A DNA stretch of 64,000 nt from SHVZ01 sp044223515 (GCA_044223515.1 JBGALV010000006.1:1-64000); one strand, 5' to 3'; positions 19,959 through 28,438 are shown, counted from the stretch's first letter. The notes: generated by a model from the sequence alone, not told the origin. A program made the numbers and translations.

Positions 19959-21023
19959 TCACTCCCGGCCCGAGCCGCGCGACAGCGCCGCGAGCTTCTT
20001 GCCCATCGCCTTGAGGTCGAGCACGTGGGTCGCGACGCCGGCGGCGATCGCGGCCGACGGCATGCCGGCGACAGCGCAGCTTTCCGGCGTCTGCACCAGG
20101 ACCGGGCAGCCGCGGCGGCGGAAGGCGGCGGCGCCGGCGGCACCGTCGCTGCCCATGCCGGTCAGGATCGCCGCGACCGGGTTCCGCGCCGTCAGCGCCG
20201 CGGACTGCAGCAGCAGGTCGCCGGAGGGATGCACGAAGCCGGGGCCCGAGGTCGGCCTCAGCTCGAAGCCGCCGGCGCGGCCATAGGCGACGACCCCGTC
20301 CTGCCCGCCGGGAAGGATGGTCACCGTCCCCGGCGCAAGCAGCCCGTGCATGACGCCTTCGCGGACGGCGAGCCCGAGCTCGGTCGCGAGATGGTCGGCG
20401 AGGCTCCGCGTGAAGAGCTCCGGCATGTGCTGGGCGATCACCACCGGCGGATCGATCGGGCCCATGGACCCCAGCAGCACCGGCAGCGCCAGCGGCCCGC
20501 CGGTCGAGACGGCGATGACGATCAGGTCGGTCGGTGCCGCCGACGCCTCGACGGCGACCTCGGGCTGGACCTGGGCTTCCCCGGCGGCGACCGGAGCCGC
20601 GGCAGTCCGCCATTGGCGCAGGCGATCGCGGAGCTCGGCGTCGAGCTGGCCGAGATCGGTGTCGGCGAAGGCGGTGGACTTCGAGATGAAGTCGGCCGCG
20701 CCGGCCCGCAGCGCCTTCATCGTCGCGACCGCGCCTTCCTGGGTCTGGGCGCTGACCATGATCACGCGCGGCGCGGGATTCACTTCCTTGACGATGCGCT
20801 GGGTCGCCTCGATGCCGTCCATCTCCGGCATCACGATATCCATGGTTACGACGTCGGGCTTCAGCTCGCGCGCGAGCCGGATCGCCTCGCGACCGTTCTT
20901 GGCCTCGCCGATCACGCGGATGTCGCCGTCGGCCTCGATGATCTTGCGAAGCGCGATGCGCATGAAGCCGGAATCGTCGACGACCAGCACCCGGATCGGC
21001 GGCAGGGTCGGCGTGAGGCTCAT
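19959..21023 (-). CDS. cheB: protein-glutamate methylesterase CheB
   Basis: This 354-residue protein has an N-terminal receiver (VLVVDDSGFMR, phospho-Asp in VVTMDIVMPEMDG, FISKS) and a C-terminal methylesterase. The catalytic triad motifs are visible: AVSTGGP (Ser), IAQHMP (His) and GMGSDGA (Asp). It removes methyl groups from MCP glutamates for adaptation. The start at 21023 overlaps the stop of the triple-CheW gene by 4 bases. It works with the adjacent CheR and MCP. Confidence 0.93.
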   Translation of the reverse strand: MSLTPTLPPIRVLVVDDSGFMRIALRKIIEADGDIRVIGEAKNGREAIRLARELKPDVVTMDIVMPEMDGIEATQRIVKEVNPAPRVIMVSAQTQEGAVATMKALRAGAADFISKSTAFADTDLGQLDAELRDRLRQWRTAAAPVAAGEAQVQPEVAVEASAAPTDLIVIAVSTGGPLALPVLLGSMGPIDPPVVIAQHMPELFTRSLADHLATELGLAVREGVMHGLLAPGTVTILPGGQDGVVAYGRAGGFELRPTSGPGFVHPSGDLLLQSAALTARNPVAAILTGMGSDGAAGAAAFRRRGCPVLVQTPESCAVAGMPSAAIAAGVATHVLDLKAMGKKLAALSRGSGRE

Positions 21024-22300
21024 GACGTCACCGCCCCGGCGGCCTCGATCAGGCGCCGCGCCGAGAGGATCCAGAAGGGCCGCTCCTCGAGGCGGCCGAT
21101 GCCGACGACCGGGCCGCGATCGCCGGCGATCTCCTCGATCGACTTCTCCGGGACCGCGAGCAGACGTTCGAGCCGGTCGATCGCCAGCGCGTAGCCGTGA
21201 CGGCCGAGCCGCGTCACCAGGCATGCCCCCGGCTCCTGCTCGGGTCTCACGGCATTCAGTTGCGGGCGGACGTCGATCAGCGGCACCACCGCGCCACCGA
21301 CCTCGATCGCGTCGGTGAAGCTGTGCTTGCCGGGCGGCACGCGCATCTGCTGGCGGTACTCGATGACGCGCTCGACCTCGTCGACCGGGAGCGCGCACGC
21401 TTCGCCGGCCACGGTGAAGGTGACGAGGCGACGCATCGGCACCGCCTCGGCGACGGAAGCGGCGGCCTGGTCGTCCTCGCTGCGGAAGCGCGCGCGGATC
21501 GATTCCGGCAGCAGGCGGTCGAGATCGAGCGGTGCGACGACGGTGCCGTCGTCGTCGACATGACCCTCGCTGGCTTCGGTCTGCAGGCGGAAGCTGCGGA
21601 TGGCGATCACTTGGTCGACGAGAAGCGCCAGCCTGCCTCCGTCACGCGTCAGCACGATCAGCATGCCCGCGTTCGAGGCACCGCGACCGATCAGGGCGGA
21701 GAGCGACACCACGGCGAGGGGCTGGCCGCGAAGATACGTGAACCCGACCAGCGCCGCCGGCGCCTGGGGCATCGGCCAGAGCGTGCTCTCCGGCGCGATC
21801 TCCCGGATGCCGGCAATCGGGATGCCGTAGCGCTCGCCGCCGATGTCGACGATGACGTAGGGATCGGTGCGCGGCTCGGCGGCCGGCGCGGATTCCTCCG
21901 CCTCGCCGACCGCGCCCGGCTCGGCGGTTCCCTCGGCCGGCGCGCCGACAAGGATCTCTTCGGCGGCGATCATCGTGATCTCGTGCTCGCCGAAGCCGCC
22001 ATCCGGCACCAGCGCATGCACGCGCCCGACCCGCGCGGCGATGCGCCCGGAGCCGGTGTCGAGCACCAGGATCTGGCCGCGCTTCTCGGTGGTGCGGTCG
22101 GCCGGACGCCCATCGAGCCAGGCGGCGAAATCGAGCAGCGGCATGATCGTGCCGCCGACCGCGACCAGTCCTTCGACCGCCATCGGTGCGAAAGGCACGG
22201 ACGAGACGGGCGGCAGATCGCCGACGCTGTGCACGCGGCTCGCCTCGATGGCGCAGAGCCGGCCCTCGACCTCGAACATGACCGAGGCCATGCCGGTCAT
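21020..22300 (-). CDS. triple CheW-domain scaffold protein
   Basis: This 426-residue protein reads as three CheW-like domains in tandem: about 1-115 (VMFEVEGRLCAIEAS), about 145-285 (YVIVDIGGERYGIPIAGIREI) and about 295-425 (LVTFTVAGEACALPVDEVERVIEY). Alanine/glutamate-rich linkers separate them. Each has the hydrophobic glycine strand pattern GxxxPLxDxR/S (for example VVPLIDVRP). Single-domain CheW is 150-170 residues; a protein with three could tie several receptors or CheA P5 domains together. It overlaps CheR and CheB by 4 bases on each side, so it is translated with them. Confidence 0.85.
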   Translation of the reverse strand: MTGMASVMFEVEGRLCAIEASRVHSVGDLPPVSSVPFAPMAVEGLVAVGGTIMPLLDFAAWLDGRPADRTTEKRGQILVLDTGSGRIAARVGRVHALVPDGGFGEHEITMIAAEEILVGAPAEGTAEPGAVGEAEESAPAAEPRTDPYVIVDIGGERYGIPIAGIREIAPESTLWPMPQAPAALVGFTYLRGQPLAVVSLSALIGRGASNAGMLIVLTRDGGRLALLVDQVIAIRSFRLQTEASEGHVDDDGTVVAPLDLDRLLPESIRARFRSEDDQAAASVAEAVPMRRLVTFTVAGEACALPVDEVERVIEYRQQMRVPPGKHSFTDAIEVGGAVVPLIDVRPQLNAVRPEQEPGACLVTRLGRHGYALAIDRLERLLAVPEKSIEEIAGDRGPVVGIGRLEERPFWILSARRLIEAAGAVTS

Positions 22301-23289
22301 AGCGGCCGCCGGCTGTGCACGATGCCGCTGCCGATCCAGTGGGATTCGAAGCGCAGAGGATCGGCGAGGGAGTCGGTCGGCCCGAGCAGCAGGCAGCCGC
22401 CGGGACGAAGCGCGTGATGGAGCCCCTTCTGGACGCGGCGCACCGCGTCGGCGGTCAGGTAGATGAGGACGTTGCGGCAGGCGACGACGTCGCAGTCGGA
22501 GATCGGCAGCGGCGTGTCGATCAGGTTGAAGCGCTGAAAGCGCACCATCTCGCGCAGCTCGTCATGGACGCGGCGCGACCTGCCGTCGGCGGCCTCCGGG
22601 AAATAGGCGAGGAACTCCGGCGGCGCCTCGCGGAACGAGGACAGCGCGCCGGTGCCGTAGACACCGGCGGTCGCGATGTCGAGCGCGCGCCCGGAGATGT
22701 CGGTGCCGAGCACCTCGACCGTCCATCCCGGCATCGGCCGCGCCCGACCGTTCGCGAGAATGCCCTCGCCGGCGTCATGCAATGCCAGCAATGCCAGGAC
22801 CGCGAGCGAATAGGCCTCCTCGCCGGTCGAGCAGCCGGCCGACCAGAGGCGCAGGCGACGGCGGCCCGAGCTCCGCGCCTCCTCGATCAGCCGCGGCAGG
22901 ACCGCGGTGCGCAGATGCTTGAGCTGCGCGAGGTCGCGGAAGAAGTAGGTCTCGTGCGTCGTCAGGCTCTCGATCAGCAGCTGCAGGTCGGCGTGCAGCG
23001 GCCCGGGGCGGCGCACGCGACGGAGCCATTCGTCGAGCGTGAGATCGTCCGACCCGGCGAAGAGCCGCTCCAGCTTCGCCGCGATCGTCTCCGACATCTG
23101 CACGCCCGCGGCACGCTCCAGCTCGGCGCCGACTTCGGTCAGCCAGCGGGGCGAGGAGCGGCGCGGTGCCGCCGCCGGGGCCACGGGCGGCGCGACGGGC
23201 GGCTCTCCGGCGAGGCTGCGGCGATGGTGCTCCATCGTCTCCCGCAGCACGCGGAGTGTCTCCTCGATCGTGCCTGCCATGCCCGCCAT
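22297..23289 (-). CDS. cheR: CheR-type MCP methyltransferase
   Basis: This 330-residue S-adenosylmethionine-dependent methyltransferase methylates receptor glutamates. It has the all-helical CheR N-domain (LLIESLTTHETYFFRD), SAM motif I LWSAGCSTGEEAYSLA, and the NVLIYL segment near the C-terminus. The first 50 residues are a proline/alanine-rich extension absent from short CheR proteins. Two possible ATG starts (23289, 23280) differ by three residues. It lies 31 bp after the MCP stop and overlaps the next gene by 4 bases. Confidence 0.92.
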   Translation of the reverse strand: MAGMAGTIEETLRVLRETMEHHRRSLAGEPPVAPPVAPAAAPRRSSPRWLTEVGAELERAAGVQMSETIAAKLERLFAGSDDLTLDEWLRRVRRPGPLHADLQLLIESLTTHETYFFRDLAQLKHLRTAVLPRLIEEARSSGRRRLRLWSAGCSTGEEAYSLAVLALLALHDAGEGILANGRARPMPGWTVEVLGTDISGRALDIATAGVYGTGALSSFREAPPEFLAYFPEAADGRSRRVHDELREMVRFQRFNLIDTPLPISDCDVVACRNVLIYLTADAVRRVQKGLHHALRPGGCLLLGPTDSLADPLRFESHWIGSGIVHSRRPL

Positions 23290-23320
23290 CGTCTATGTCC
23301 GCGCGACGCCGCGGCCCGGA

Positions 23321-24916
23321 TCAGGCGGTGCGCGCCGCCGCGAACTGGTCGGCCTGGAGCCGGGTACGCTCGGCGAGCTTGGAGAGCTCGAGCATCGTCG
23401 CGGTGATCTCCTCCGCCGCGGTCGCGTTCGACTGGCCGATGCGGGTGAGCTCGCGGACGTTGACGTCGATGCCGCCGATGGTGACCTGCTGCTCCTCCAT
23501 CGCCGTCGCGATGGAGCCGATCAGGCTGTCGCTCGAGCGCACGGCCTCGGCGACGTTGGTCATGCTGACCTTGACCTTCTCGGCGAGGTCGACGCCCGTC
23601 TCGGCCTGCTTGGCCGCCTTCTGCGTGAGCTCGGCGATCTCCTGCGCGAGCGTGCCGGTGTGCTCGGCGAGCTTGCGCACCTCTTCGGCGACGACCGCGA
23701 AGCCACGGCCGTGCTCGCCGGCGCGCGCCGCCTCGATCGCGGCGTTGAGCGCCAGCATGTTGGTCTGGCTGGCGATGCGGCCGATCGCATCGGTGATCTT
23801 GCCGATCTGCGCGCTCGACTTGGCGATCTCGCCGACGCCCTCGACCATCGCCTGCACCTGCTCGCGCCCCTCGGTCACGCGCTCGGCGGCGTTGCGCACC
23901 TTCTGGCTCGCCTCGACCGTGCCCTGCGCCACGCTGGAGATCGCCTGCGCGCTCTGGCTGAGCGCCGCGGCCGCCTGGCGCAACGCGTCGAGCTGGGTCT
24001 GCGAGCCGTCGGAAACCTGGCCGACCGCGCTGGAGGCCTGGCTGGCGGCGGCGGCGACCTGGCGCGCGCTCTGCGTCACCTGCTCGAGCAGCGCCTGGGT
24101 GCGGATCGCGTTCTCGCGGAAGACCTGGGTCGCGCGCGCGATGTCGCCGATCTCGTCGCGCGAGGTCAGCGCCGGCACCTCGACATCTAGGTTGCCGGCG
24201 GCGAGCTGTTTCATGACGCCCGTGATGCGCTGGATCGGCCGGCTGACGTAGCGGCCCGCCATCAGGGCCTGGGTCAGGAACACGACCAGCAGCACGCAGC
24301 CGCCGACGATGAGCGCGAGCTTGATGGTCTCCTCGCGCGTCGCCTCGGCCAGGGTCTCCAGTGACCAGCCGGTCACCAGGTATCCCACCGGCTGTCCGCC
24401 GAGCACCACGCGGGTTCCGACCGTGACCAGGGCGCCGCTCCTCGAGGTCACCGTGTCGGCGCCATCCATACGCGTCTTCTCGCGCGTCAACACGGCCTGG
24501 AGATCGAAGTTCTCTCCACCGGTGCCGTTGTAGGTGTAGATCTTCTTTCCGTCCTTGTCGTAGGCCTCGAGCTTGGCGAGCGTGTTCTCGAAAGCCTGGA
24601 TGAAGGTCGAGAGCCGGCGCTCCATGAACGTCGACTCGTGCAGGTGCACGGCGGCCGCCGACTCGTTCGCCATCAGCCGATGCGACAGCGTCGAATCCTG
24701 CATCGCCTGCTCGACCGCGCGATCGAGCTGTGCCGTGACCATCGCCGCCGCGAGGGCGACGACGCCGAGGCTGACGGTGATCAGCATCGCCAGGATCAGC
24801 CGGCGGCCGATCGTCCAGCGAAAGCCGCGGATGCGGGCGAGGAAGTTCGGTCTGACGCCGCCGGCGGCCGCATTCGCGGCGAGGCCGAGCGAGGGGTCCT
24901 GGCTGGCAGCCGTCAT
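23321..24916 (-). CDS. methyl-accepting chemotaxis protein
   Basis: This 531-residue receptor has TM1 at about 40-60, a periplasmic sensor of about 138 residues and TM2 about 199-220. A HAMP domain (RPIQRITGVM) follows, then a long coiled-coil signalling domain whose tip TNMLALNAAIEAARAGE binds CheA/CheW. The sensor has a single-Cache-like pattern (KLEAYDKDGKKIYTYNG, GYLVTGWSLE). There is no C-terminal NWETF-type pentapeptide for CheR/CheB tethering. ATG 24916 is preferred over an upstream open frame that lies antisense to other sequence. It is 11 bp after the DUF4399 gene. Confidence 0.92.
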   Translation of the reverse strand: MTAASQDPSLGLAANAAAGGVRPNFLARIRGFRWTIGRRLILAMLITVSLGVVALAAAMVTAQLDRAVEQAMQDSTLSHRLMANESAAAVHLHESTFMERRLSTFIQAFENTLAKLEAYDKDGKKIYTYNGTGGENFDLQAVLTREKTRMDGADTVTSRSGALVTVGTRVVLGGQPVGYLVTGWSLETLAEATREETIKLALIVGGCVLLVVFLTQALMAGRYVSRPIQRITGVMKQLAAGNLDVEVPALTSRDEIGDIARATQVFRENAIRTQALLEQVTQSARQVAAAASQASSAVGQVSDGSQTQLDALRQAAAALSQSAQAISSVAQGTVEASQKVRNAAERVTEGREQVQAMVEGVGEIAKSSAQIGKITDAIGRIASQTNMLALNAAIEAARAGEHGRGFAVVAEEVRKLAEHTGTLAQEIAELTQKAAKQAETGVDLAEKVKVSMTNVAEAVRSSDSLIGSIATAMEEQQVTIGGIDVNVRELTRIGQSNATAAEEITATMLELSKLAERTRLQADQFAAARTA

Positions 24917-24927
24917 GGGCGTCACTC

Positions 24928-25350
24928 TTACGGAACGACGGTGATGGTGATCTTCGCGGACTCGATCGACGGCAGGTGTGGCACGTGCTGGTGATCGCCG
25001 ATCTGGAGCTGGAGCGTGTGCTTCCCGGGCGCGAGCGTGATCTCCGTCTCGGTCTGGCCGCCACCGAAATGGATCGACGTCGCGTCGTTCGGGATCGCCG
25101 AACCGGACGGAAGCGCGTCGCGGTCGACCAGCAGGTGGTGATGGCCGGTGTTCGGCCAATCGACCAGGGCGGGGGCGACCCCCATGCCCGTGAGGCCGAA
25201 CTTGACCTTCACGGGGCTCTTCACCGAGGCGCCGTCGGCGGGTTCGATGAAATAGACCTTGGCGCCGGGCGGGCCGGCGATCTGGGCCGGCGCGGTCAGG
25301 CTGACGGACGCCAACAGCATCGCCGCAAAGGCGACACGCAGTTTAACCAT
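24928..25350 (-). CDS. secreted DUF4399 protein
   Basis: This 140-residue protein has a clear signal peptide (cleavage probably after APAQ, near residue 23), so it is periplasmic. The rest matches DUF4399: KVYFIEPADGASVKSPVKVKFGLTGMGVAPA, then NTGHHHLLVD and, near the end, LQLQIGDHQHVPH. The two His-rich loops suggest metal or ligand binding, but no function is established. GGGGGGAA precedes ATG 25350. It is the first gene of the chemosensory operon, which makes a role in sensing possible. Confidence 0.85.
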   Translation of the reverse strand: MVKLRVAFAAMLLASVSLTAPAQIAGPPGAKVYFIEPADGASVKSPVKVKFGLTGMGVAPALVDWPNTGHHHLLVDRDALPSGSAIPNDATSIHFGGGQTETEITLAPGKHTLQLQIGDHQHVPHLPSIESAKITITVVP

Positions 25351-25379
25351 GATCGATTCCCCCCACCGGAAACGTAGTT

Positions 25380-25403
25380 TTTCGAGATTTTCCCTTCTCG
25401 AAA
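25380..25403. promoter_or_regulatory. inverted repeat before the DUF4399-che operon
   Basis: TTTCGAGA and TCTCGAAA form perfect 8-bp arms around an 8-bp AT-rich spacer, 30-53 bp upstream of the first start codon of the operon (minus strand). In a 70 % G+C region such an AT-rich palindrome is probably an operator or part of the 5' UTR. I do not recognise the regulator. Confidence 0.45.
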
Positions 25404-25717
25404 TGTATCGGGGCGGCCGGGGGGAAGCAATGGCGGCCTCGTCGGGAGACCCCGATACCGTGCGGCGGAACCGAGCGAAATCGACCGTCGCGGCAGGTGC
25501 GATGCGATCAGGCGGCGGGCTCCGGATCCGACGGAACGGATATGCGCGCGCTATCCCTGGCACCGAGCCGGTCACGCCAGACCGGCGTCCGGTCGGCCAG
25601 CTCGTCCACTTCTCGAGCGTCCTGCAGCCGCTCGCCCTTTTGATCCGGCCAAAGGCCGTTCCAATCCAGGGTCAAGTAAAGCCTCAGCGCGCAACTCACG
25701 CGCGATCCCGTCGACGC
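25404..25717. other. intergenic region, little content
   Basis: Between the che operon promoter region and the terminator of the M81 gene there are about 310 bases without a recognised gene. A minus-strand frame from GTG 25699 to 25508 (63 residues, with the segment VWRDRLGARD) has raised G+C at third positions and a GACGGGA before the start, so it could be a small gene, but no family is recognised. No RNA gene is seen. Confidence 0.35.
25508..25699 (-). CDS. possible small hypothetical protein
   Basis: This is a 63-residue frame with GTG start, mixed charged composition and two tryptophans near the start (DWNGLWPDQKG). About three quarters of third codon positions are G or C, somewhat above random for the region. 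There is no signal peptide or membrane helix. It sits alone between a terminator and the inverted repeat before DUF4399. It may be spurious. Confidence 0.25.
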   Translation of the reverse strand: MSCALRLYLTLDWNGLWPDQKGERLQDAREVDELADRTPVWRDRLGARDSARISVPSDPEPAA

Positions 25718-25751
25718 AAAAAGAAGACGCCGGCCACGAGGCCGGCGTCTT
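25718..25751 (-). terminator. rho-independent terminator after the M81 peptidase gene
   Basis: A perfect 12-bp stem (25724-25735 and 25740-25751) with an ACGA loop is followed on the minus strand by CTTTTTGCG. It lies 44 bp beyond the stop codon of the M81 gene and so ends the two-gene minus-strand transcript. Confidence 0.85.
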
Positions 25752-25794
25752 CACATGACGACGCGATGAGATGGATCGAGGATCGTAGCCCGGG

Positions 25795-27276
25795 CTAAGG
25801 GAACTGCGGATTGCCGTAGGGATAGAATTTCTTCAGGTCCGCATGCTTGTAGGGCAGCGCGTCGAGCCGCACCGTGCCCAGGAACGGCTCCAGCGGCTCG
25901 ACCAGCAGGATGGTCTTCGCCCAGCCGTTGTCGTCGAAGCCACGACGGAAATGCGCGCGCGACTTGATCGCGATCACGTCGTACGCATCCGGGTCGAGCC
26001 CGTTGTCGCGCAAGGTCGAGACTTCCATGATCTGCACGAGGTAGGGCGACAGCACCACGGTATTCCCGTCGCCGATGTCGACGGCGACCCAGCGCTGGCC
26101 CGGGCCGTTGCGGCGGCCCTGCGTCTCGATGACGTGCTTGATCCTGCCCTTGATGCGCACCGGCTCGCCGGCCGAGACGTCGAGCTTGCCGCCGACCGCC
26201 ATGTCGAACGCATCGCCGACCTTGGCGCTGGCGAGCTTGGCGCAGGCCTCCTCGTCGGCCAGCGTCGCGATCAGCGTCTTCTTCAGGCCCTGCTTGATCA
26301 CCTGCTCGAGCAACCAGGTGCCGGCGCCCGAACGGTCGCTGTGGTCGGCGAGCACCACCGGCGTCTGGCCGGCCTCGCAGGCTTTCTTCGCCAGCGCGAC
26401 GCCGTCCGGCATCAGGTGGATCTTCGCCGCCTTCACCAGGTCCTCGCGCCTGCGCCAGGTGAACTCGGCGATCTCGTCGCCGATCTGCTTCGCGAGGTCC
26501 GGCTTGCCGTTGGTCATCGCCTGGATGGTGATGCCGAAGTCGACGACGTCCGACCACGGGAAGCTGAACATGACGTTGACGTAGACGTCGGGCTCGCGCG
26601 CCTCCCACACCAGCGCCCGCTGCACCAGATCCATCCACGGCGAGGCGCCGGTCCACTGCATCACGGTCGGCGTCGCGATCGGCACCTTTATGGTGACGGT
26701 GGCGGGCTTGTAGTCGCCGCGGATCGCGCGGACCAGCATGCGGGCCGCCCGCTCGCCCTGCAGGTATTCGTCGTAGTGCGGGAAATACTTCACGCAGAAG
26801 GCCATGTCGGCGGCCTCGAGGAATTCCTTGTCCTCGTTGGCGTGCGGATCGAAGGTGCCGACGATGAAGGCCTTCCTGCCGACCACGGCGCGCACGCGCC
26901 GCGCGATCTCGGCCTCGGGCTTCGCCACGTTGCGCACCGCCATGGCGCCGTGCAGCGCCAGGTAGACGCCGTCGAACGGACCCTTCGCCTTCAGCTCCGA
27001 GACCATCTTGCCGAGGAAGCGCTCGAAGGCCTCGGTGGTGACCCAGCCCGACGCGGTGCCGCGCTTGGGGAACAGCGGCGACTCGATGCCGACGAGCTCG
27101 ACGCCGTCGAACTCGCGCGCGACCTTGACGAAGCCGCCGATGTAGGAGCGCGGCTGCGACTGCAGCAGCGACTCACCCGCCGCCGGCGAGCCCTGGTAGA
27201 TGAAGTCGTCGACCGTCGTGTCGGAGTTAAGGAAGGTGACGGTCTCGTGCGAGAAGTGCAGGACGGCGATGCGCAT
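25795..27276 (-). CDS. M81 family metallopeptidase (MlrC-like)
   Basis: This 493-residue protein is of the MlrC family, named after the enzyme that completes microcystin breakdown. It has the typical start RIAVLHFSHETVTF, HGAMAV near residue 120, GTFDPHAN (zinc region) and the C-terminal domain with VLADHSDRSGAGTW. Members are zinc peptidases or amidases of unknown natural substrate and are common in proteobacteria that never meet microcystin. It is cytoplasmic by lack of signal. It is 23 bp after the MetE-like gene, so probably in the same operon, and is followed by a terminator. Confidence 0.9.
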   Translation of the reverse strand: MRIAVLHFSHETVTFLNSDTTVDDFIYQGSPAAGESLLQSQPRSYIGGFVKVAREFDGVELVGIESPLFPKRGTASGWVTTEAFERFLGKMVSELKAKGPFDGVYLALHGAMAVRNVAKPEAEIARRVRAVVGRKAFIVGTFDPHANEDKEFLEAADMAFCVKYFPHYDEYLQGERAARMLVRAIRGDYKPATVTIKVPIATPTVMQWTGASPWMDLVQRALVWEAREPDVYVNVMFSFPWSDVVDFGITIQAMTNGKPDLAKQIGDEIAEFTWRRREDLVKAAKIHLMPDGVALAKKACEAGQTPVVLADHSDRSGAGTWLLEQVIKQGLKKTLIATLADEEACAKLASAKVGDAFDMAVGGKLDVSAGEPVRIKGRIKHVIETQGRRNGPGQRWVAVDIGDGNTVVLSPYLVQIMEVSTLRDNGLDPDAYDVIAIKSRAHFRRGFDDNGWAKTILLVEPLEPFLGTVRLDALPYKHADLKKFYPYGNPQFP

Positions 27277-27299
27277 GGGTTATCCTAGGTGAGTGTCGT

Positions 27300-28319
27300 T
27301 CAGGCGTAACGCTGGCGGGCAAGCCGCGTGCCGGCGCCGAGCGCCTGCAGCTTCTTGATCGCGATCTCCCGGTCCATCGGTGCCAGGCCACAGTTGGTGC
27401 AGGGCTGCAGGTGCTCCTTCGGCACGAACTTGAGCGCGAGCCCGATCGTGTCGGCGACCTCCTCCGGCGTCTCGACCGTGTCGGAGGCGACGTCGATCAC
27501 GCCGACCAGCACGTCCTTGCCTTCGAGGAGCCGCATCAGGTCGGGCGGCACGCGCGAATGCGTGCATTCGAGCGAGACCTGCTTGATCCTGCTCTTGGCC
27601 AGCGCCGGGAAGAAGGACTCGTACTGCCGCCACTCGCTGCCGAGCGTCTTCTTCCAGTCGATGTTCTGCTTGATGCCGTAGCCATAGCAGATGTGCACGC
27701 AGGTGGTGCAGGTCAGGCCCTCGGTCGCCCGGTGCAGGCATTCGATGCCCCAGGTCGAGGCCTCCTCGGTGAAGGCGTTGAAGGCCGGCTCGTCGAACTG
27801 GATCACGTCGACGCCGTCGGCCTCGAGCGCGCGCGCCTCCTGGTTCAGGAGCTCGGCGAAGGCCATCGCCATCTTCTCGCGATTGCCGTAGTAGCGGTCG
27901 GCGACGGTGTCGACGATCGTCATCGGGCCCGGCAGCGTGAACTTGAGCTTCCTCGTCGTGTGCGCGCGGGCGAGCTTTGCCTCGGTCGCGTGCGCGCGGC
28001 CCTTCATGGTGAGCTTGTCGCGCACCTGCGGCACCATCGCCGCGTAGCGGTTGTTCCGGATACCCATCTCGACCTTGTTCTGGCGGTCGATGCCGTCGAC
28101 GAATTCGAGGAAGCCGTGGACGAAGTGCTGGCGGGACTGTTCCCCGTCCGAGACGATGTCGAGGCCGGCGTCCTCCTGGGTCTTCAGCCAGAGCAGCGTC
28201 GCGTCGCGCTTGGCGGCGTCCAGGTCCCGGCCCTCGGCCTTCCATTGCGGCCAGAGCTTGTTGGTCTCGGCCAGCCAGAACGGCTTCGGCAGGCTGCCGG
28301 CGAGCGTCGCGTCGAACAT
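27300..28319 (-). CDS. MetE C-terminal-type cobalamin-independent methyltransferase
   Basis: This 339-residue single barrel corresponds to the catalytic half of MetE. The zinc ligands known from MetE can all be placed: His and Cys in VHICYG, Glu in LECTHSR and Cys in PCTNCGL. Full MetE is about 750 residues, so this is a core or archaeal-type protein that may use a methyl donor other than methyl-tetrahydropteroyl-triglutamate. The start at ATG 28319 has GGGAGGA upstream and begins with the family's LAGSLPKP. It is cotranscribed with the M81 gene. Confidence 0.88.
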   Translation of the reverse strand: MFDATLAGSLPKPFWLAETNKLWPQWKAEGRDLDAAKRDATLLWLKTQEDAGLDIVSDGEQSRQHFVHGFLEFVDGIDRQNKVEMGIRNNRYAAMVPQVRDKLTMKGRAHATEAKLARAHTTRKLKFTLPGPMTIVDTVADRYYGNREKMAMAFAELLNQEARALEADGVDVIQFDEPAFNAFTEEASTWGIECLHRATEGLTCTTCVHICYGYGIKQNIDWKKTLGSEWRQYESFFPALAKSRIKQVSLECTHSRVPPDLMRLLEGKDVLVGVIDVASDTVETPEEVADTIGLALKFVPKEHLQPCTNCGLAPMDREIAIKKLQALGAGTRLARQRYA

Positions 28320-28355
28320 GGTTGAGTCCTCCCTGACGTCTTTATCTTTGGCACG

Positions 28356-28385
28356 GTTATAGCTGCACCGGGACCCCGGCACCAA
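28356..28385 (-). promoter_or_regulatory. possible sigma-70-type promoter of the MetE-like operon
   Basis: On the minus strand TTGGTG (28380-28385) and TATAAC (28356-28361) are spaced by 18 bp, 37 bp upstream of the start codon. The -10 box is good and the -35 box weak. Confidence 0.35.
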
Positions 28386-28412
28386 ACCGGTGCGGGGAAT
28401 CGCGGTATTCCG

Positions 28413-28438
28413 GGAACGCAACCCGCCTCCTCCGCCTT
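28413..28438 (+). promoter_or_regulatory. weak EcfG-like promoter before the usp gene
   Basis: GGAAC at 28413-28417 is followed after 17 bp by CCTT, one base from the CGTT of the alphaproteobacterial general-stress sigma factor consensus. It is 28 bp upstream of the universal stress protein start. One mismatch in a four-base box means this may be chance. Confidence 0.3.

Noticed and set aside
25259..25798. A 179-codon plus-strand frame across the gap before the M81 gene
   Set aside because: It starts inside the DUF4399 gene on the other strand, crosses a palindrome and a terminator stem, and has no protein-like composition.
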